A DNA stretch of 64,000 bases from DASUAL01 sp035763805 (GCA_035763805.1 DASUAL010000133.1:9218-73217); one strand, 5' to 3'; shown: positions 7,463 through 16,569, numbered from the stretch's first letter. The notes: generated by a model from the letters alone, not told the origin. Program-made: numbers and translations.

Positions 7463-8929
7463 ATGTCGCGGTTAGCCGCGTTCCTGACTTTCATTCTCAC
7501 CGCCGCGGCCTGTGGCATCGCCAGCGGCCAGCGCACACGGGCACTCCCGCACGACGTGGTCGCCCGCGCGGTCGCCGCAATGGGCGGCGAGCAAGCGCTG
7601 CGCGGCGTGCACAGCGTGACGACCGAGTTCTACAGCGCGACCTTCGCGCTCGGCCAGGAAGAAACGCCTGAGTCCCCTGCGCGGGCGGGCGTCGTGCAGG
7701 GACGCATCACCCTGGACTACGCCGGGAACCGCAAGCTGGGCGCCATCGAGGCGCGCCAGCCCACGGGGGCCGTGAACCGGCTGAGGCGCATCACCGCGGG
7801 CGGCATCGGGATGCTCGAGACGAACGGCCGCCTGACCCCGGACAACCCCGTCGTCGCCGCGGGTGAGGAGGCGTCGCTCCGCCGTGCGGCTGAGCGCTTG
7901 CTGCTCAACGCACTCGAGCACCCTGAGGCGCTGAGCTCGCTCCCGCCGCGCGCCTGGCGCGGCGACATGCACGACGGCGTCCGCTACACGCACGGGCTGG
8001 ACACGCTGGATCTGTACTTCGACCGCGCCTCGGGCCTCCCCACCGTTACCGAAACCCTGACGGACGATCCGATTTTGGGCGATCGCCGCACGGCGAGCTG
8101 GCTCACGCGGTGGCAGGACGCGGGCGGCGTGCTCTTCCCGCGCCAGTACGACGTGTACGTGAACGGACGGCTACAGACGCATTCGGTGTTCACCGCCATC
8201 ACGCCGAACCCGGAGACACCGGACTCCTTGTTCGCGATCCCGGACTCGATCGCCGCCCGTGCCCAGCGTGCGAGCCCGACACCGCCACCGGTGATAGTGA
8301 ACCTGGTGGAGCTCGCGCCGGGGGTATGGCGCGCCGAGGGCGGATCGCACCACTCGCTGATCGTAGACCAGGGCGCGCGGCTAGTCGTGGTCGAAGCGCC
8401 GCAGAACGCGACCCGCTCCCGCGCCGTGCTCGACACGCTCGGAGCGCGGTTCCCGGGCAAGCCCGTCGGCCTGGTCGTGAACACCCACCACCACTGGGAT
8501 CACGCAGGCGGGCTGCGCGCGTACCTCGCGGCCGGCATCCCGGTCGTGACCCACGCCCGGAACGTGGCCTTCGTGCGCGGGATCGCACTCACTCGGAAGA
8601 CGGCCGCCCCGGATGCGCTGTCCCGCCGCCCGCGCCAGCCTGAGATCCGCACGGTGGAGGACAGTCTGGCGCTCGGCACCGGCGAGCGCCGCATCGTGCT
8701 GTACCACCTGCCCACGGCGCACGTGCAAGGCATGCTCGCAGCCTACGTGCCCGAGGCTCAGTTACTCTTCAACAGCGACGTGCTGTCACCGGGCACCATG
8801 CTGGCGCCGGTCGGAAGCCGGGAGATCGTGGCGCTCGTGAAGGCGAGAGGCGTCAGCGTGGCCCGGGTCGCGGGGGGGCACGGCGGAGTGGCGAACTGGC
8901 CCGACGTGGAGCGGGCGACGAGCCCCTAG
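7463..8929 (+). CDS. Secreted metallo-beta-lactamase-fold hydrolase
   Basis: A 488-residue protein beginning MSRLAAFLTFILTAAACGIA, an export signal. The cysteine could make it a lipoprotein, though the lipobox (TAAAC) is followed by further hydrophobic residues. About 280 residues of a secreted N-terminal domain precede the MBL domain, which has the metal motif HHHWDH (H342-H347), a later LPTAHVQGMLAAYVP stretch, FNSDVLSP with the metal-bridging Asp, and a final GGHGG. All expected zinc ligands seem present. The ATG at 7463 is preceded by GGAGCGAG. MBL proteins with such N-terminal regions are common in environmental bacteria; the substrate cannot be told. Confidence 0.88.
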   Translation: MSRLAAFLTFILTAAACGIASGQRTRALPHDVVARAVAAMGGEQALRGVHSVTTEFYSATFALGQEETPESPARAGVVQGRITLDYAGNRKLGAIEARQPTGAVNRLRRITAGGIGMLETNGRLTPDNPVVAAGEEASLRRAAERLLLNALEHPEALSSLPPRAWRGDMHDGVRYTHGLDTLDLYFDRASGLPTVTETLTDDPILGDRRTASWLTRWQDAGGVLFPRQYDVYVNGRLQTHSVFTAITPNPETPDSLFAIPDSIAARAQRASPTPPPVIVNLVELAPGVWRAEGGSHHSLIVDQGARLVVVEAPQNATRSRAVLDTLGARFPGKPVGLVVNTHHHWDHAGGLRAYLAAGIPVVTHARNVAFVRGIALTRKTAAPDALSRRPRQPEIRTVEDSLALGTGERRIVLYHLPTAHVQGMLAAYVPEAQLLFNSDVLSPGTMLAPVGSREIVALVKARGVSVARVAGGHGGVANWPDVERATSP

Positions 8930-8930
8930 G

Positions 8931-8974
8931 AGGCGGAGGGGACGGGGGGACGGGGGGGACGGGGGGCGGGGGGG
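8931..8974 (+). repeat. G-run tract (G-quadruplex-prone) after the MBL gene
   Basis: Directly after the stop of the MBL hydrolase there are at least four runs of six or seven G separated by AC or C (GACGGGGGGACGGGGGGG and onward to 8974). On the + strand this meets the pattern of a potential G-quadruplex. It sits between two convergent genes and could act as a transcription barrier. Such tracts are also prone to assembly length errors. Confidence 0.6.
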
Positions 8975-9084
8975 TCTCGAACGCTGCCCGGGCTAGCGAG
9001 CGCCCGCGAGCAGGTCCGCGGCGTGCAACCGCCGCCGACTCCACCTCCTTGATGCGGCGACGACGCTTCGGGCCATCACACCTC

Positions 9085-9621
9085 CTACGGCGCTCCCACG
9101 GGGGGCGTGTGCTCCGCCACGGTCCGCTCGATGCGTTGGGCGAGTACGCGCGCGCCGGCGGGCGCCATCGCCCGCGCGTCGCCCTTGAGCTCGTATCCGT
9201 CGGTCAAGACCGGCCGACCGGTGGCGACGTCGAGCAGGTCCGCCGCGAGCACCCAGACGATGTTGCTCGTCTTGGTCACGGTCCCCTTGACGATCCACTG
9301 GGCGCCGAGCTGCCTCGCGACGACGAGGGCGCACGCGTTGCCGCACAAATTCCACCCGGCCTCGGCGGCAACCGCGTCTGCCACGCGCGCCGAATCCACC
9401 AGCGTGATGCGGTCCGACGCCCGCAGCGTAGCGAACAGCTTGCTCGTCGCCGACTGCACGATCGCGGTGTCGCCCGGCTCGAGCACGTTCGCGTACCGCC
9501 CCTCGAACCGCAGGTTGAGCACTGCAACGACCGGGCGGGCGGCGCCCGCGGTCGCCTGCGACGCGAGCGGCAGGACGGGACCAAGGAGCAATACAACGAG
9601 AACGACGCAACGCGAGATCAC
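9085..9621 (-). CDS. Secreted DUF2380-like protein
   Basis: A 178-residue protein with an N-terminal signal peptide (MISRCVVLVVLLLGPVLPLA, then SQA). The mature part reads VAVLNLRFEG at the start, then a Cys pair (NLCGNACALVVARQLGA), WIVKGTVTKTSNIVW, and LLDVATGRPV followed by a basic/Arg-Gly stretch. This order (AVLNF-like strand, CxxxC, lGA..vv.G.V.K.S, DV.TG) fits DUF2380-type periplasmic proteins related to the TolB N-terminal/CsgG-like fold. No enzymatic role is known. The GTG at 9621 was chosen because the signal peptide begins there. Confidence 0.6.
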   Translation of the reverse strand: MISRCVVLVVLLLGPVLPLASQATAGAARPVVAVLNLRFEGRYANVLEPGDTAIVQSATSKLFATLRASDRITLVDSARVADAVAAEAGWNLCGNACALVVARQLGAQWIVKGTVTKTSNIVWVLAADLLDVATGRPVLTDGYELKGDARAMAPAGARVLAQRIERTVAEHTPPVGAP

Positions 9622-9667
9622 TAGGGCCTCCGGCTCGAGGGACGATACACGCCCGGAAATGTAGGGC

Positions 9668-10663
9668 TCACGCGCCCAGCTGCACAGTGAGGCCGCGTGC
9701 GGCACGCCGCGCCTTCTCGAACACCAGGGCCGCCGCCGCCACATCCTGCAGCGCCGTCCCCGTGCTGTCGAACACGATCGTCTCTCCGGCGGCGGTGCGG
9801 CCGGGCTTCTTTCCGGACACGATGTCGGCCAGCTCCGCGTGCACCTGGGCCCGCGTCATGGTTCCCTGCGCGAGGGCGTGATGCAGGTCGCCGATCGTAG
9901 CGCACTGGTCGAGGACGTCCACTACCACCGTGCTCGACGCCAGCAGCGCGGGGTCGAGCTCCTGTTTGTCCTCGTTGTCGGCGCCCACTCCGGCGACGAA
10001 CGTCCCCGGGCGGATGTGCTCGCGCGTCAGGAAATACCGCCGCGCCGGTGTGCAGGTGACGACGATGTCGCTTTCTTTCACGGCGGCGTCCACGCTCGGC
10101 GCGGCGTGAATCTCGATCCCGAGCTCTGGCGACAGTTCCGCCGCGAACGCGCGGGCGCGCGCCGCGTCCGTATCGAACGCGGCGACCCGCTCGATGGGCC
10201 GCACCTGTTTCAGCGCCCGGAGCTGCACGCGTCCCTGGTTGCCGCAGCCGCAGATCGCGGCCACACGGGAATCCGGACGCGCCAGGTGCCTCGCGGCGAC
10301 CGCAGTCGCCGCGCCGGTCCGCAGGGTCGTGATCTCGATCGAATCGAGCAGCGCGAGCACCGAGCCGTTCTCGGCATCGCACAGCACGATCACCCCCTGA
10401 ATGTTCGCCAAGCCGAACCGCTCCCGATTGCGGAAGAAGTTGCCATTCACCTTTGCCGCGAAGTACGGCCGTCCGAGCTCGAGACCCGCGGCCTTCACGT
10501 GGAAGCCACCGTCGCGCGCCGGCACTCCCAGCACGCCCGGCGGCAGCGCCCGGCCCTCCGCGTGCAACCGGAAGGCCCGCTCGACAGCGTCGATGCACTC
10601 CGGGAGACGCAACAGCGCCACGACGTCCCGGCGGGTGAGGATGAGCGTGCCCTCGGGATCCAC
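9668..10663 (-). CDS. Ornithine cyclodeaminase / mu-crystallin family protein
   Basis: A 331-residue protein with the family blocks in order: GGFHVKAAGLELGRPYFAAK containing the substrate-binding lysines, LLDSIEITTLRTGAATAVAA, the NAD-binding AAICGCGNQGRVQLRAL, and VGADNEDKQELDPALL near the end. Members include ornithine cyclodeaminase, alanine dehydrogenase and imine (ketimine) reductases, all NAD(P)-dependent; the sequence alone does not choose between them. DSTG late in the protein is also typical. It is a single gene, divergent from the Rieske oxygenase, and ends 47 nt before the start of the DUF2380-like gene on the same strand. Confidence 0.9.
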   Translation of the reverse strand: MDPEGTLILTRRDVVALLRLPECIDAVERAFRLHAEGRALPPGVLGVPARDGGFHVKAAGLELGRPYFAAKVNGNFFRNRERFGLANIQGVIVLCDAENGSVLALLDSIEITTLRTGAATAVAARHLARPDSRVAAICGCGNQGRVQLRALKQVRPIERVAAFDTDAARARAFAAELSPELGIEIHAAPSVDAAVKESDIVVTCTPARRYFLTREHIRPGTFVAGVGADNEDKQELDPALLASSTVVVDVLDQCATIGDLHHALAQGTMTRAQVHAELADIVSGKKPGRTAAGETIVFDSTGTALQDVAAAALVFEKARRAARGLTVQLGA

Positions 10664-10799
10664 AGGCCACCTCGTGCGATTGGAGAACGTGTGCGAGCTA
10701 CTCGGCCGCCTCGGTAAAGCTAGCGCCCGGGAGGAACCGCCGATGGACCGATCGGCGGCGGGAGTGGCGTTCGAGCGGAGCGTCGCCTAGCGTTACACC

Positions 10800-11936
10800 A
10801 TGCCCACCTTCGTGAAAGCCACTCAAGCCTACCAGCAGGGCCAGCGCACGCTGCCCGGGCGCTATTACACCTCCGCCGAGATCTACGCCGAGGAGCGGGA
10901 GCGCATCTTCAGCCGGCGCTGGGTCGCCGTTGGCCGCGCCGACGAGATCAGCCACCCGGGGGACTACGTCCTGCGGACCATCGCGGGTGAGAGCGTGATC
11001 GTGGTCCGCGGTCGCGACCGCGCGTTGCGCGCGTTTTACAACGTCTGCCGTCACCGCGGCACGCGGCTGTGCGAAGAGCCGCTCGGCCGCTTCTCCGAGA
11101 CGATCCAGTGCCCCTACCACGCCTGGACCTATACGATCGACGGTCAGCTGATCGGCGCGCCGCACATGAACGAAGTCGCGGGGTTCGACAAGCGCGACTT
11201 CCCGCTGCACCACGTGGCGCTGGAGGGGTGGGAGGGGTTCGCCTTCGCGAGCCTCGCGCGCGAGCCGGAGTCGTTCGCAGCAGCGTTCGCGCCCCTCGCG
11301 GGACGGTTCAGCCGGTTCAACCTCGTGAAGCTCCGTTCCGCGCGGCGGATCGACTACGACGTCGCGGCCAACTGGAAGCTCATCTTTCAGAATTACAGTG
11401 AATGCCTGCATTGCCCCGTCATCCACCCCGGGCTCGCCAGGCTCACGCCCTACACGAGCGGCGCGAACGACCTGATCGACGGGCCGTATCTGGGCGGCTA
11501 CATGGTGATCACCCAGGACGGCGGCAGCCTCACCACGAGCGGCCGCGCCTGCGGGGCACCGGTGGGGGCGCTACCGGCCGAGGATCTCAACCGCGTCTAT
11601 TTCTACTCGATCTTCCCGAACCTGCTCCTGAGCCTGCACCCGGATTACGTCATGTTCCACACCCTCTGGCCCGACGGCCCGGGCCGCACCCGCATCGCCT
11701 GTGAGTGGCTGTTCCACCCGGACTCGTTCGCGCAGTCGGGATTCGACCCGGACGACGCCGTGCGGTTCTGGGACGTGACGAACCGCCAGGACTGGCACAT
11801 CTGCGAGCTGAGCCACGCGGGGATCGCATCGCGGGCCTACGAGCCGGGCCCGTACTCTCCCCGGGAGGGAATCTCCGCGGCGTGGGACCGGGAATTCCTG
11901 AGAGCGATCGGGCACGCCGCGCGAGGGCGCGAGTGA
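10800..11936 (+). CDS. Rieske-type aromatic ring-hydroxylating oxygenase, alpha subunit
   Basis: A 378-residue protein with a Rieske [2Fe-2S] motif, Cys83-x-His85 and Cys104-x2-His107 (CRHRG and CPYHAW), and a mononuclear iron site ECLHCPVIH giving His204 and His209, with Asp331 in NRQDWH as the likely third ligand. This is the layout of the large subunit of multi-component oxygenases such as choline/carnitine or aromatic acid oxygenases. No reductase or ferredoxin gene is adjacent, so electron supply must be encoded elsewhere. The NYSECLHCP pattern resembles quaternary-ammonium oxygenases more than toluene-type dioxygenases, but substrate remains open. Confidence 0.9.
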   Translation: MPTFVKATQAYQQGQRTLPGRYYTSAEIYAEERERIFSRRWVAVGRADEISHPGDYVLRTIAGESVIVVRGRDRALRAFYNVCRHRGTRLCEEPLGRFSETIQCPYHAWTYTIDGQLIGAPHMNEVAGFDKRDFPLHHVALEGWEGFAFASLAREPESFAAAFAPLAGRFSRFNLVKLRSARRIDYDVAANWKLIFQNYSECLHCPVIHPGLARLTPYTSGANDLIDGPYLGGYMVITQDGGSLTTSGRACGAPVGALPAEDLNRVYFYSIFPNLLLSLHPDYVMFHTLWPDGPGRTRIACEWLFHPDSFAQSGFDPDDAVRFWDVTNRQDWHICELSHAGIASRAYEPGPYSPREGISAAWDREFLRAIGHAARGRE

Positions 11937-12029
11937 ACTCGCGGATCGGCCCTGTCAGTGAACGGACGCCGCGAGGGCGAGCGACTCGGCGAGACACAGG
12001 CGCAGGATCACGCGAGGCCCCGGAGGTCT

Positions 12030-12398
12030 CTACGGCGCGATCCGGAAGTGCGGGTTCTCGATGATGCCGAACACGTTGCCGAAGGGGTCCCTCGCCGCCG
12101 CGACGCGGATCCCCTCCCCGACGTCCTGAACGGCGGCGTGCTGCCCCGCACCGAGCCCGAGCAGGCGGGCGAGCGCCTGATCCGCGTCCTTCACGCCCCG
12201 GTAGGCGACCACGCCGCCGACCCCGGGACCCACGTTCGACGTATCGGGATCGAGCCCGAGCTCGAAGCCGCCCACGCTGAAGCCCACGTAGAAAGGCTCG
12301 TCGAAGTACGGGTCGATGCCGAGGACCGTGGCGTACCACCCCTTCGCTCGCGCGAGGTCGGAGACCTTGTAGATGACGGTGCGCAAGCCGAGGAACAT
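12030..12398 (-). CDS. VOC (glyoxalase/bleomycin resistance) family protein
   Basis: A 122-residue single-module VOC protein: MFLGLRTVIYKVSDLARAKGWYATVLGI at the start and AARDPFGNVFGIIENPHF at the end, the classical beta-alpha-beta-beta-beta repeats with D-P-x-G-N near the C-terminus. VOC proteins bind divalent metals and include glyoxalase I, dioxygenases and drug-binding proteins. The length suggests a homodimer. It is convergent with the Rieske oxygenase, and no partner gene indicates its substrate. Confidence 0.88.
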   Translation of the reverse strand: MFLGLRTVIYKVSDLARAKGWYATVLGIDPYFDEPFYVGFSVGGFELGLDPDTSNVGPGVGGVVAYRGVKDADQALARLLGLGAGQHAAVQDVGEGIRVAAARDPFGNVFGIIENPHFRIAP

Positions 12399-12542
12399 GA
12401 CGGAGCTCCCTGGAAAGTGAGATTCAAGCGCCGGCGGCCGCGGTACGCGGCTTGCGTCTTGACTGCACGGGCGCCGGTGGCCGAGTCGCCGTCGCGCCTA
12501 CGCGGCAACCAGGCGTTCCTAGAGCGCGCAGGAGAGCTGGCG

Positions 12543-12749
12543 ATGGACGAGCCACGATGTGACTTCTACGACTGGGCAAGCCGCCGGTCGTGCGATGAGC
12601 CCGCGGCGTGGGTGACACGACAGTTCTCCGCCAAGACCGCGCGCTCCGTGCGCTACTATTGCGACACGCACCGGCCGCCACGTGCCCAGCCGCTCGGGCC
12701 CCGCCGGCGGGTGGCCCCAAAGAAGCGGCACCGGTCCTCCTCGAAGTAA
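12543..12749 (+). CDS. Small Cys/His-rich (putative zinc-binding) protein
   Basis: A 68-residue protein beginning MDEPRCDFYDWASRRSCDEP. Four potential ligands follow the order CDFYD, SCDEPA, YYCDTH, as in short treble-clef or zinc-ribbon-like proteins, and the tail is strongly basic (RRRVAPKKRHRSSSK). The ATG at 12543 has a good upstream GGAGA about ten bases away. The arrangement suggests a small zinc protein that may bind nucleic acid through the basic tail, but no family is recognised with certainty. The reading frame is open further upstream without a convincing start. Confidence 0.55.
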   Translation: MDEPRCDFYDWASRRSCDEPAAWVTRQFSAKTARSVRYYCDTHRPPRAQPLGPRRRVAPKKRHRSSSK

Positions 12750-12782
12750 TCAGCCCAGCGAACCATATTACCCGAGAACTCT

Positions 12783-13325
12783 ATGCGGCGTGTCACCGGC
12801 GTGGGCGGCATCCTGGTGCTCGTATGGCTGGCCGCCGGGTGCTCCGGAGGGTCGGCCGTGCGCGACCGGCTCGTGCTCCTGCCCCACCCGCCGGACCGCC
12901 TGCTGGGCGAGCAGCTCATCGAGGCGCGCTATGTCGTCGCGGGGACGCTCGTGAAGCTGGAGGACGCCGACGCGTACGAGCCCCGCGCCGGCTGGCTGAT
13001 GCGCGCGCTCCTGAGTGAAGAGCGCCCGCCGGAAGCCTACGAAGCCACCATCGCCGTCGATTCGGTGCTGAAGGGGAACGGGCGCCCGAAGCGCCTGTAC
13101 GTGATGTTCTTTGCGCCTCAAGGCAACCTGATCCCGAGTCCAGGGACGAACGCCATCTGGTTCGCGCACCGCCGCCAGTTGTGGCGGCTCGCCCAGTCCA
13201 CATACTACGGCACGCCCTACGATGTCGGACTAGCGTTCGATTCCGACGACGACATCCGACCGCTCGGTGAGTGGCCGCGGCTGCGCGACATCGCGCGGAG
13301 GCTCGAGCCGCCGCAAGAGCCGTGA
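12783..13325 (+). CDS. Predicted lipoprotein of unknown function
   Basis: A 180-residue protein with signal sequence MRRVTGVGGILVLVWLAAGC, where LAAGC is a lipobox, so it is likely anchored to a membrane by Cys20. The mature part has VVAGTLVKLEDA and a strand-rich middle (ATIAVDSVLKGNGRPKRLYV) that resembles the beta-sandwich seen in many secreted proteins with a VDxVLKG motif. No enzyme residues are recognised. It follows the small zinc-protein gene by 33 nt on the same strand, so they may share a transcript. Product unknown. Confidence 0.7.
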   Translation: MRRVTGVGGILVLVWLAAGCSGGSAVRDRLVLLPHPPDRLLGEQLIEARYVVAGTLVKLEDADAYEPRAGWLMRALLSEERPPEAYEATIAVDSVLKGNGRPKRLYVMFFAPQGNLIPSPGTNAIWFAHRRQLWRLAQSTYYGTPYDVGLAFDSDDDIRPLGEWPRLRDIARRLEPPQEP

Positions 13326-13340
13326 GCAGGCGTCAGGCGC

Positions 13341-14993
13341 TCAGCGCCCGGTCCCGACGTCGGCCGTCGGCAGGAACGTCGGCGAGCGCCGCCGCTTCGT
13401 CGCCTGCTCGTAGGCATACGTGAGCTTCACGAGCGTGGGCTCGCTGAACGGCGCGCCGACGAACGAGACGCCCACCGGAAGCCCGAACACATAGCCCGCC
13501 GGCACGGTGATGTGCGGAAACCCCGCCACCGCCGCCGGCGTCGAGCTCCCGCCGAGGAAGTGATCGCCGTTCACGAGATCGATCGGCCATGCCGGATTGC
13601 CGGTGGGCGCGACCAGCGCATCCAGGCGCTGCTGCTCGAGCACCGCCTTGAGCCCCTCGTCGCGGGCGAGTTTGCGACACCGGGCGAGTGCGTCGAGATA
13701 CGCTTGGTCCGTGAGCGGCCCCTTCTCCTGCGCCTTGAGAAAGAGATCCTGTCCGAAGTAGGGCATTTCCCGGTCCCGGTGGTGCTCGTTGAAGGCGATG
13801 ATCTGCTGGAGCGTTTTCACGGGAGCGCCGGGCGCGAAGTCGGCGAGGTAGCGGGTCAGATCCGCCTTGAATTCGTACAACAGCACCGTGAGCTCGGCAT
13901 CCTCGTATTCGCCGAGGTGAGGAATGTCCGCCGGGTCCACGATCACCGCGCCGAGCCGGCGCATCACATCGATCGCCTGGTCGACGAGCCCGTCGGTCGC
14001 CGCATGATAGCCGAACAACTTGGTGCGGGCGATGCCGATGCGCGCGCCCTTGAGCCCGTTGGGGTCGAGGAAGGGGGTGTAGTCGGTGACGGGGGCCGGC
14101 GCCGCAGCGGTCGCGGGATCCCCTGGGTCTTCGCCTGCAAGCGCGGCCAGGAGGACCGCGGCGTCGCGCACGGTACGCGCCATCGGGCCCGCGACGTCCT
14201 GACTATGCGCGATCGGCACGATGCCGGTCCGCGACACCACCCCCATCGTCGGCTTGATGCCGACGAGCGAGCACGCCGCCGAAGGACACACGATCGAACC
14301 GTCGGTCTCCGTGCCCACGCCGGCGGCCGCGAAGTTGGCGGCGATCGCCGCGCCGGTACCCGAGCTCGAGCCGCAGGGGCTGCGATCCAGCACGTATGGG
14401 TTCAGGCACTGGCCGCCCCGCGCGCTCCAGCCGCTCGACGAGGTGCTCGAACGGAAGTTCGCCCACTCCGACAGGTTCGTTTTCCCGATGATCACCGCTC
14501 CGGCGTCGTGCAGCTTGCGCGCGACGAACGCGTCCGCGGGCGGCTTCGCGCCCACGAGCGCCAGCGATCCCGCAGTGGTAGCCATGCGGTCCGCGGTCGC
14601 GATGTTGTCCTTGATGAGTACGGGGATGCCGTGGAGCGGCCCGCGTGGGCCCCGCGCCCGGCGCTCCGCGTCGAGCTGCTCGGCGATGTCGAGGGCGTCG
14701 GGGTTGGTCTCGATCACCGACCGGAGCGCGGGGCCGCGCTGGTCCAGGTCCTCGATGCGCCCGAGGTAGTACTCGCACAACGAGCGGGCACTGTACCTAC
14801 CGCGGCCCATCCCCTCCTGCAAATCCGCGATCGTCGCCTCTTCCAGCTCGAATGGCAGGATGGGGGTCGGCCGCCCGTTCCGGGTGGGGGCAGGCGCGGC
14901 CGCCCGGCAGCTCACGCCCGCCGCGGCGGCGAGCCCGGCGCCGGCGCCGAGCTCCAGGAACGTGCGACGAGTGATCTCCGAACCGTGCGGCAT
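13341..14993 (-). CDS. Tat-exported amidase (amidase signature family)
   Basis: A 550-residue enzyme. The N-terminus EITRRTFLELGAGAGLAAAA has a twin-arginine signal, so it is exported folded. The amidase signature triad is present: Lys128 in VLIKDN, the cis-Ser in CGSSSGTG (209-211), and the nucleophile Ser233 in TETDGSIVCPS. The family hydrolyses amide bonds of small molecules, peptides or Glu-tRNA; an exported single-gene copy argues for a catabolic or detoxifying amidase, not GatA. I chose the ATG at 14993 because it begins the Tat signal, 19 codons inside the longest frame. Confidence 0.93.
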   Translation of the reverse strand: MPHGSEITRRTFLELGAGAGLAAAAGVSCRAAAPAPTRNGRPTPILPFELEEATIADLQEGMGRGRYSARSLCEYYLGRIEDLDQRGPALRSVIETNPDALDIAEQLDAERRARGPRGPLHGIPVLIKDNIATADRMATTAGSLALVGAKPPADAFVARKLHDAGAVIIGKTNLSEWANFRSSTSSSGWSARGGQCLNPYVLDRSPCGSSSGTGAAIAANFAAAGVGTETDGSIVCPSAACSLVGIKPTMGVVSRTGIVPIAHSQDVAGPMARTVRDAAVLLAALAGEDPGDPATAAAPAPVTDYTPFLDPNGLKGARIGIARTKLFGYHAATDGLVDQAIDVMRRLGAVIVDPADIPHLGEYEDAELTVLLYEFKADLTRYLADFAPGAPVKTLQQIIAFNEHHRDREMPYFGQDLFLKAQEKGPLTDQAYLDALARCRKLARDEGLKAVLEQQRLDALVAPTGNPAWPIDLVNGDHFLGGSSTPAAVAGFPHITVPAGYVFGLPVGVSFVGAPFSEPTLVKLTYAYEQATKRRRSPTFLPTADVGTGR

Positions 14994-15052
14994 GCGATCC
15001 TCTCGGGATGGACGCAGGCCAAAGGTGCAGCGCATGATGAAGGCTGGCAAAC

Positions 15053-15439
15053 ATGCACCCGCCGCGCGTTCTCATCGCATCCGCAGACCAACGCTCCCGC
15101 ACGTTGCTGCGCGCCGAGCTGCGCGAACTGGGTTACGACGCGATCGGGGCGAGCAGCCTCGCGAGCGGGCTCCGCCACCCGGCCGTGGAGGGAGACCGCG
15201 GTCCGGTGCGATTGGTGATTGCGGACGACCGCACGGCGGCCGTGCCGGCGCTGCTCGAGCGGGCACGCGCTCAATACGCCGGGAGCCGCTTCCTCCTGAT
15301 CCAGCGCGGAGCGGGTGCGCCGCCTCCCGGTAGTTGGGACAAAGTGTTGCGGCGCCCGGTTACGATCGGCGAGATCGTGGCCGCCGTGCGCGAGCTCGCA
15401 CCGCTACCGCCTGAGCTCCGGGGGCCGATCGACCGCTGA
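15053..15439 (+). CDS. Degenerate response-regulator receiver-like protein
   Basis: A 128-residue single-domain protein with the receiver fold order: PRVLIASADQRSRTLLRAEL, the strand VRLVIADD with Asp58 at the phosphoacceptor position, SRFLLIQRG, and RRPVTIGEIVAAVREL. The usual acidic pair near the start is reduced to Asp12, and the conserved Lys-Pro is RRP. It may therefore be phosphorylated poorly or act as a pseudo-receiver. It has no output domain and no adjacent kinase, and is divergent from the amidase. Confidence 0.65.
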   Translation: MHPPRVLIASADQRSRTLLRAELRELGYDAIGASSLASGLRHPAVEGDRGPVRLVIADDRTAAVPALLERARAQYAGSRFLLIQRGAGAPPPGSWDKVLRRPVTIGEIVAAVRELAPLPPELRGPIDR

Positions 15440-15450
15440 GCGCCGGCGGG

Positions 15451-16569
15451 TTACTCGTGCCTGAGCGAGTCGGCCGGCGTCGCCTTCTGGAAGGGTGCCA
15501 GATACTTCTCGTACCCCTCCGCCTTGAGCCGTTCGAGGGGGACGAACCGCAGCGCCGCTGAGTTGATGCAGTAGCGGAGGCCCGTCGGGCGCGGTCCGTC
15601 GTCGAAAACATGGCCGAGGTGGGAGTCGGCGCGCGCCGAGCGAACCTCGACCCGCACCATGAAGAGCGATCGATCCGTTCGCTCGCGGACGTTCGCCGGC
15701 TCGAGCGGCCGCGTGAAGCTCGGCCAGCCAGTGCCCGAATCGAACTTGTCCAGCGAGCTGAACAGCGGCTCGCCGGACACCACGTCCACGTAGAGGCCGG
15801 GGCGATGGTGGTCCCAGTACTCGTTGCGGAACGGCGGCTCGGTCGCGTCCCGCTGGGTGACCTCGTACTGCAGCGGTGTGAGTGAGCGGCGCAGCGACGC
15901 GTCGCTCGGTTTCTGGTAGTCCATCGTCTGCTCCTCCGCCTGCGGCGCGCCTGCGCCCCAGATCTCCCGGAGCCGCCGGTCACGGCCGCAACCCACGCGG
16001 TACAGCTTGTAGCGCACCGGATTCCGGCGCGCATAGTCCTGATGGTACTCCTCCGCGGGATAGAATTCCCCGGCCATCAGGATCGTCGTTACGATCGGCT
16101 GCTTGAACCGCCCGGAGGCCTCGAGTCTCCGCTTCGACTCCTCCGCCAGCCGGCGCTGCGTCGAGTCGTGGAAGAAGATCGCGGTGCGGTACTGAGGCCC
16201 GTGATCGCAGAACTGCGCGTTCGGCGTGACCGGATCGATATGGTGCCAGAAGACGTCGAGCAGCTTCTCGTAGCTGACCCTCCGAGGATCGTAAGCGATC
16301 TCCACTGCCTCGGCGTGCCCGGTCGACCCTGCCGAAACCTGCGCGTATGTCGGGCTCTTGACGCGCCCGCCGGTATAGCCCGACGTTGCCGAGATCACGC
16401 CATCGAGCGCATCGAACGCCAGCTCCACGGACCAGAAGCAGCCTCCCGCCAAGGTGGCCTTCGCGGTCGCCGGGGAGGGGGCCCGGTCGCCCGCTCGGGG
16501 CGGGGCTTGAGCCCTGCCCTGCCCCGCGAGAAGCAGCAAGACCAACAGAGTCTGGGTGTTTGCCAGCAT
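15451..16569 (-). CDS. msrAB: Secreted bifunctional methionine sulfoxide reductase MsrA-MsrB
   Basis: A 372-residue fusion with signal peptide MLANTQTLLVLLLLAGQGRA. MsrA comes first (GCFW, catalytic Cys44, with AEEYHQDY later), then MsrB (KFDSGTGWPSF and the catalytic Cys334 in RYCINSAALRF). Together they reduce both S and R epimers of methionine sulfoxide, here in the periplasm. MsrB lacks the CxxC zinc ligands: the sequence GLYVDVVSGEPLF stands where they would be, as in PilB-type enzymes. PilB also has a thioredoxin-like domain that is absent here, so an external electron donor is needed. ATG 16569 has a GGGAGG ribosome site. Confidence 0.95.
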   Translation of the reverse strand: MLANTQTLLVLLLLAGQGRAQAPPRAGDRAPSPATAKATLAGGCFWSVELAFDALDGVISATSGYTGGRVKSPTYAQVSAGSTGHAEAVEIAYDPRRVSYEKLLDVFWHHIDPVTPNAQFCDHGPQYRTAIFFHDSTQRRLAEESKRRLEASGRFKQPIVTTILMAGEFYPAEEYHQDYARRNPVRYKLYRVGCGRDRRLREIWGAGAPQAEEQTMDYQKPSDASLRRSLTPLQYEVTQRDATEPPFRNEYWDHHRPGLYVDVVSGEPLFSSLDKFDSGTGWPSFTRPLEPANVRERTDRSLFMVRVEVRSARADSHLGHVFDDGPRPTGLRYCINSAALRFVPLERLKAEGYEKYLAPFQKATPADSLRHE

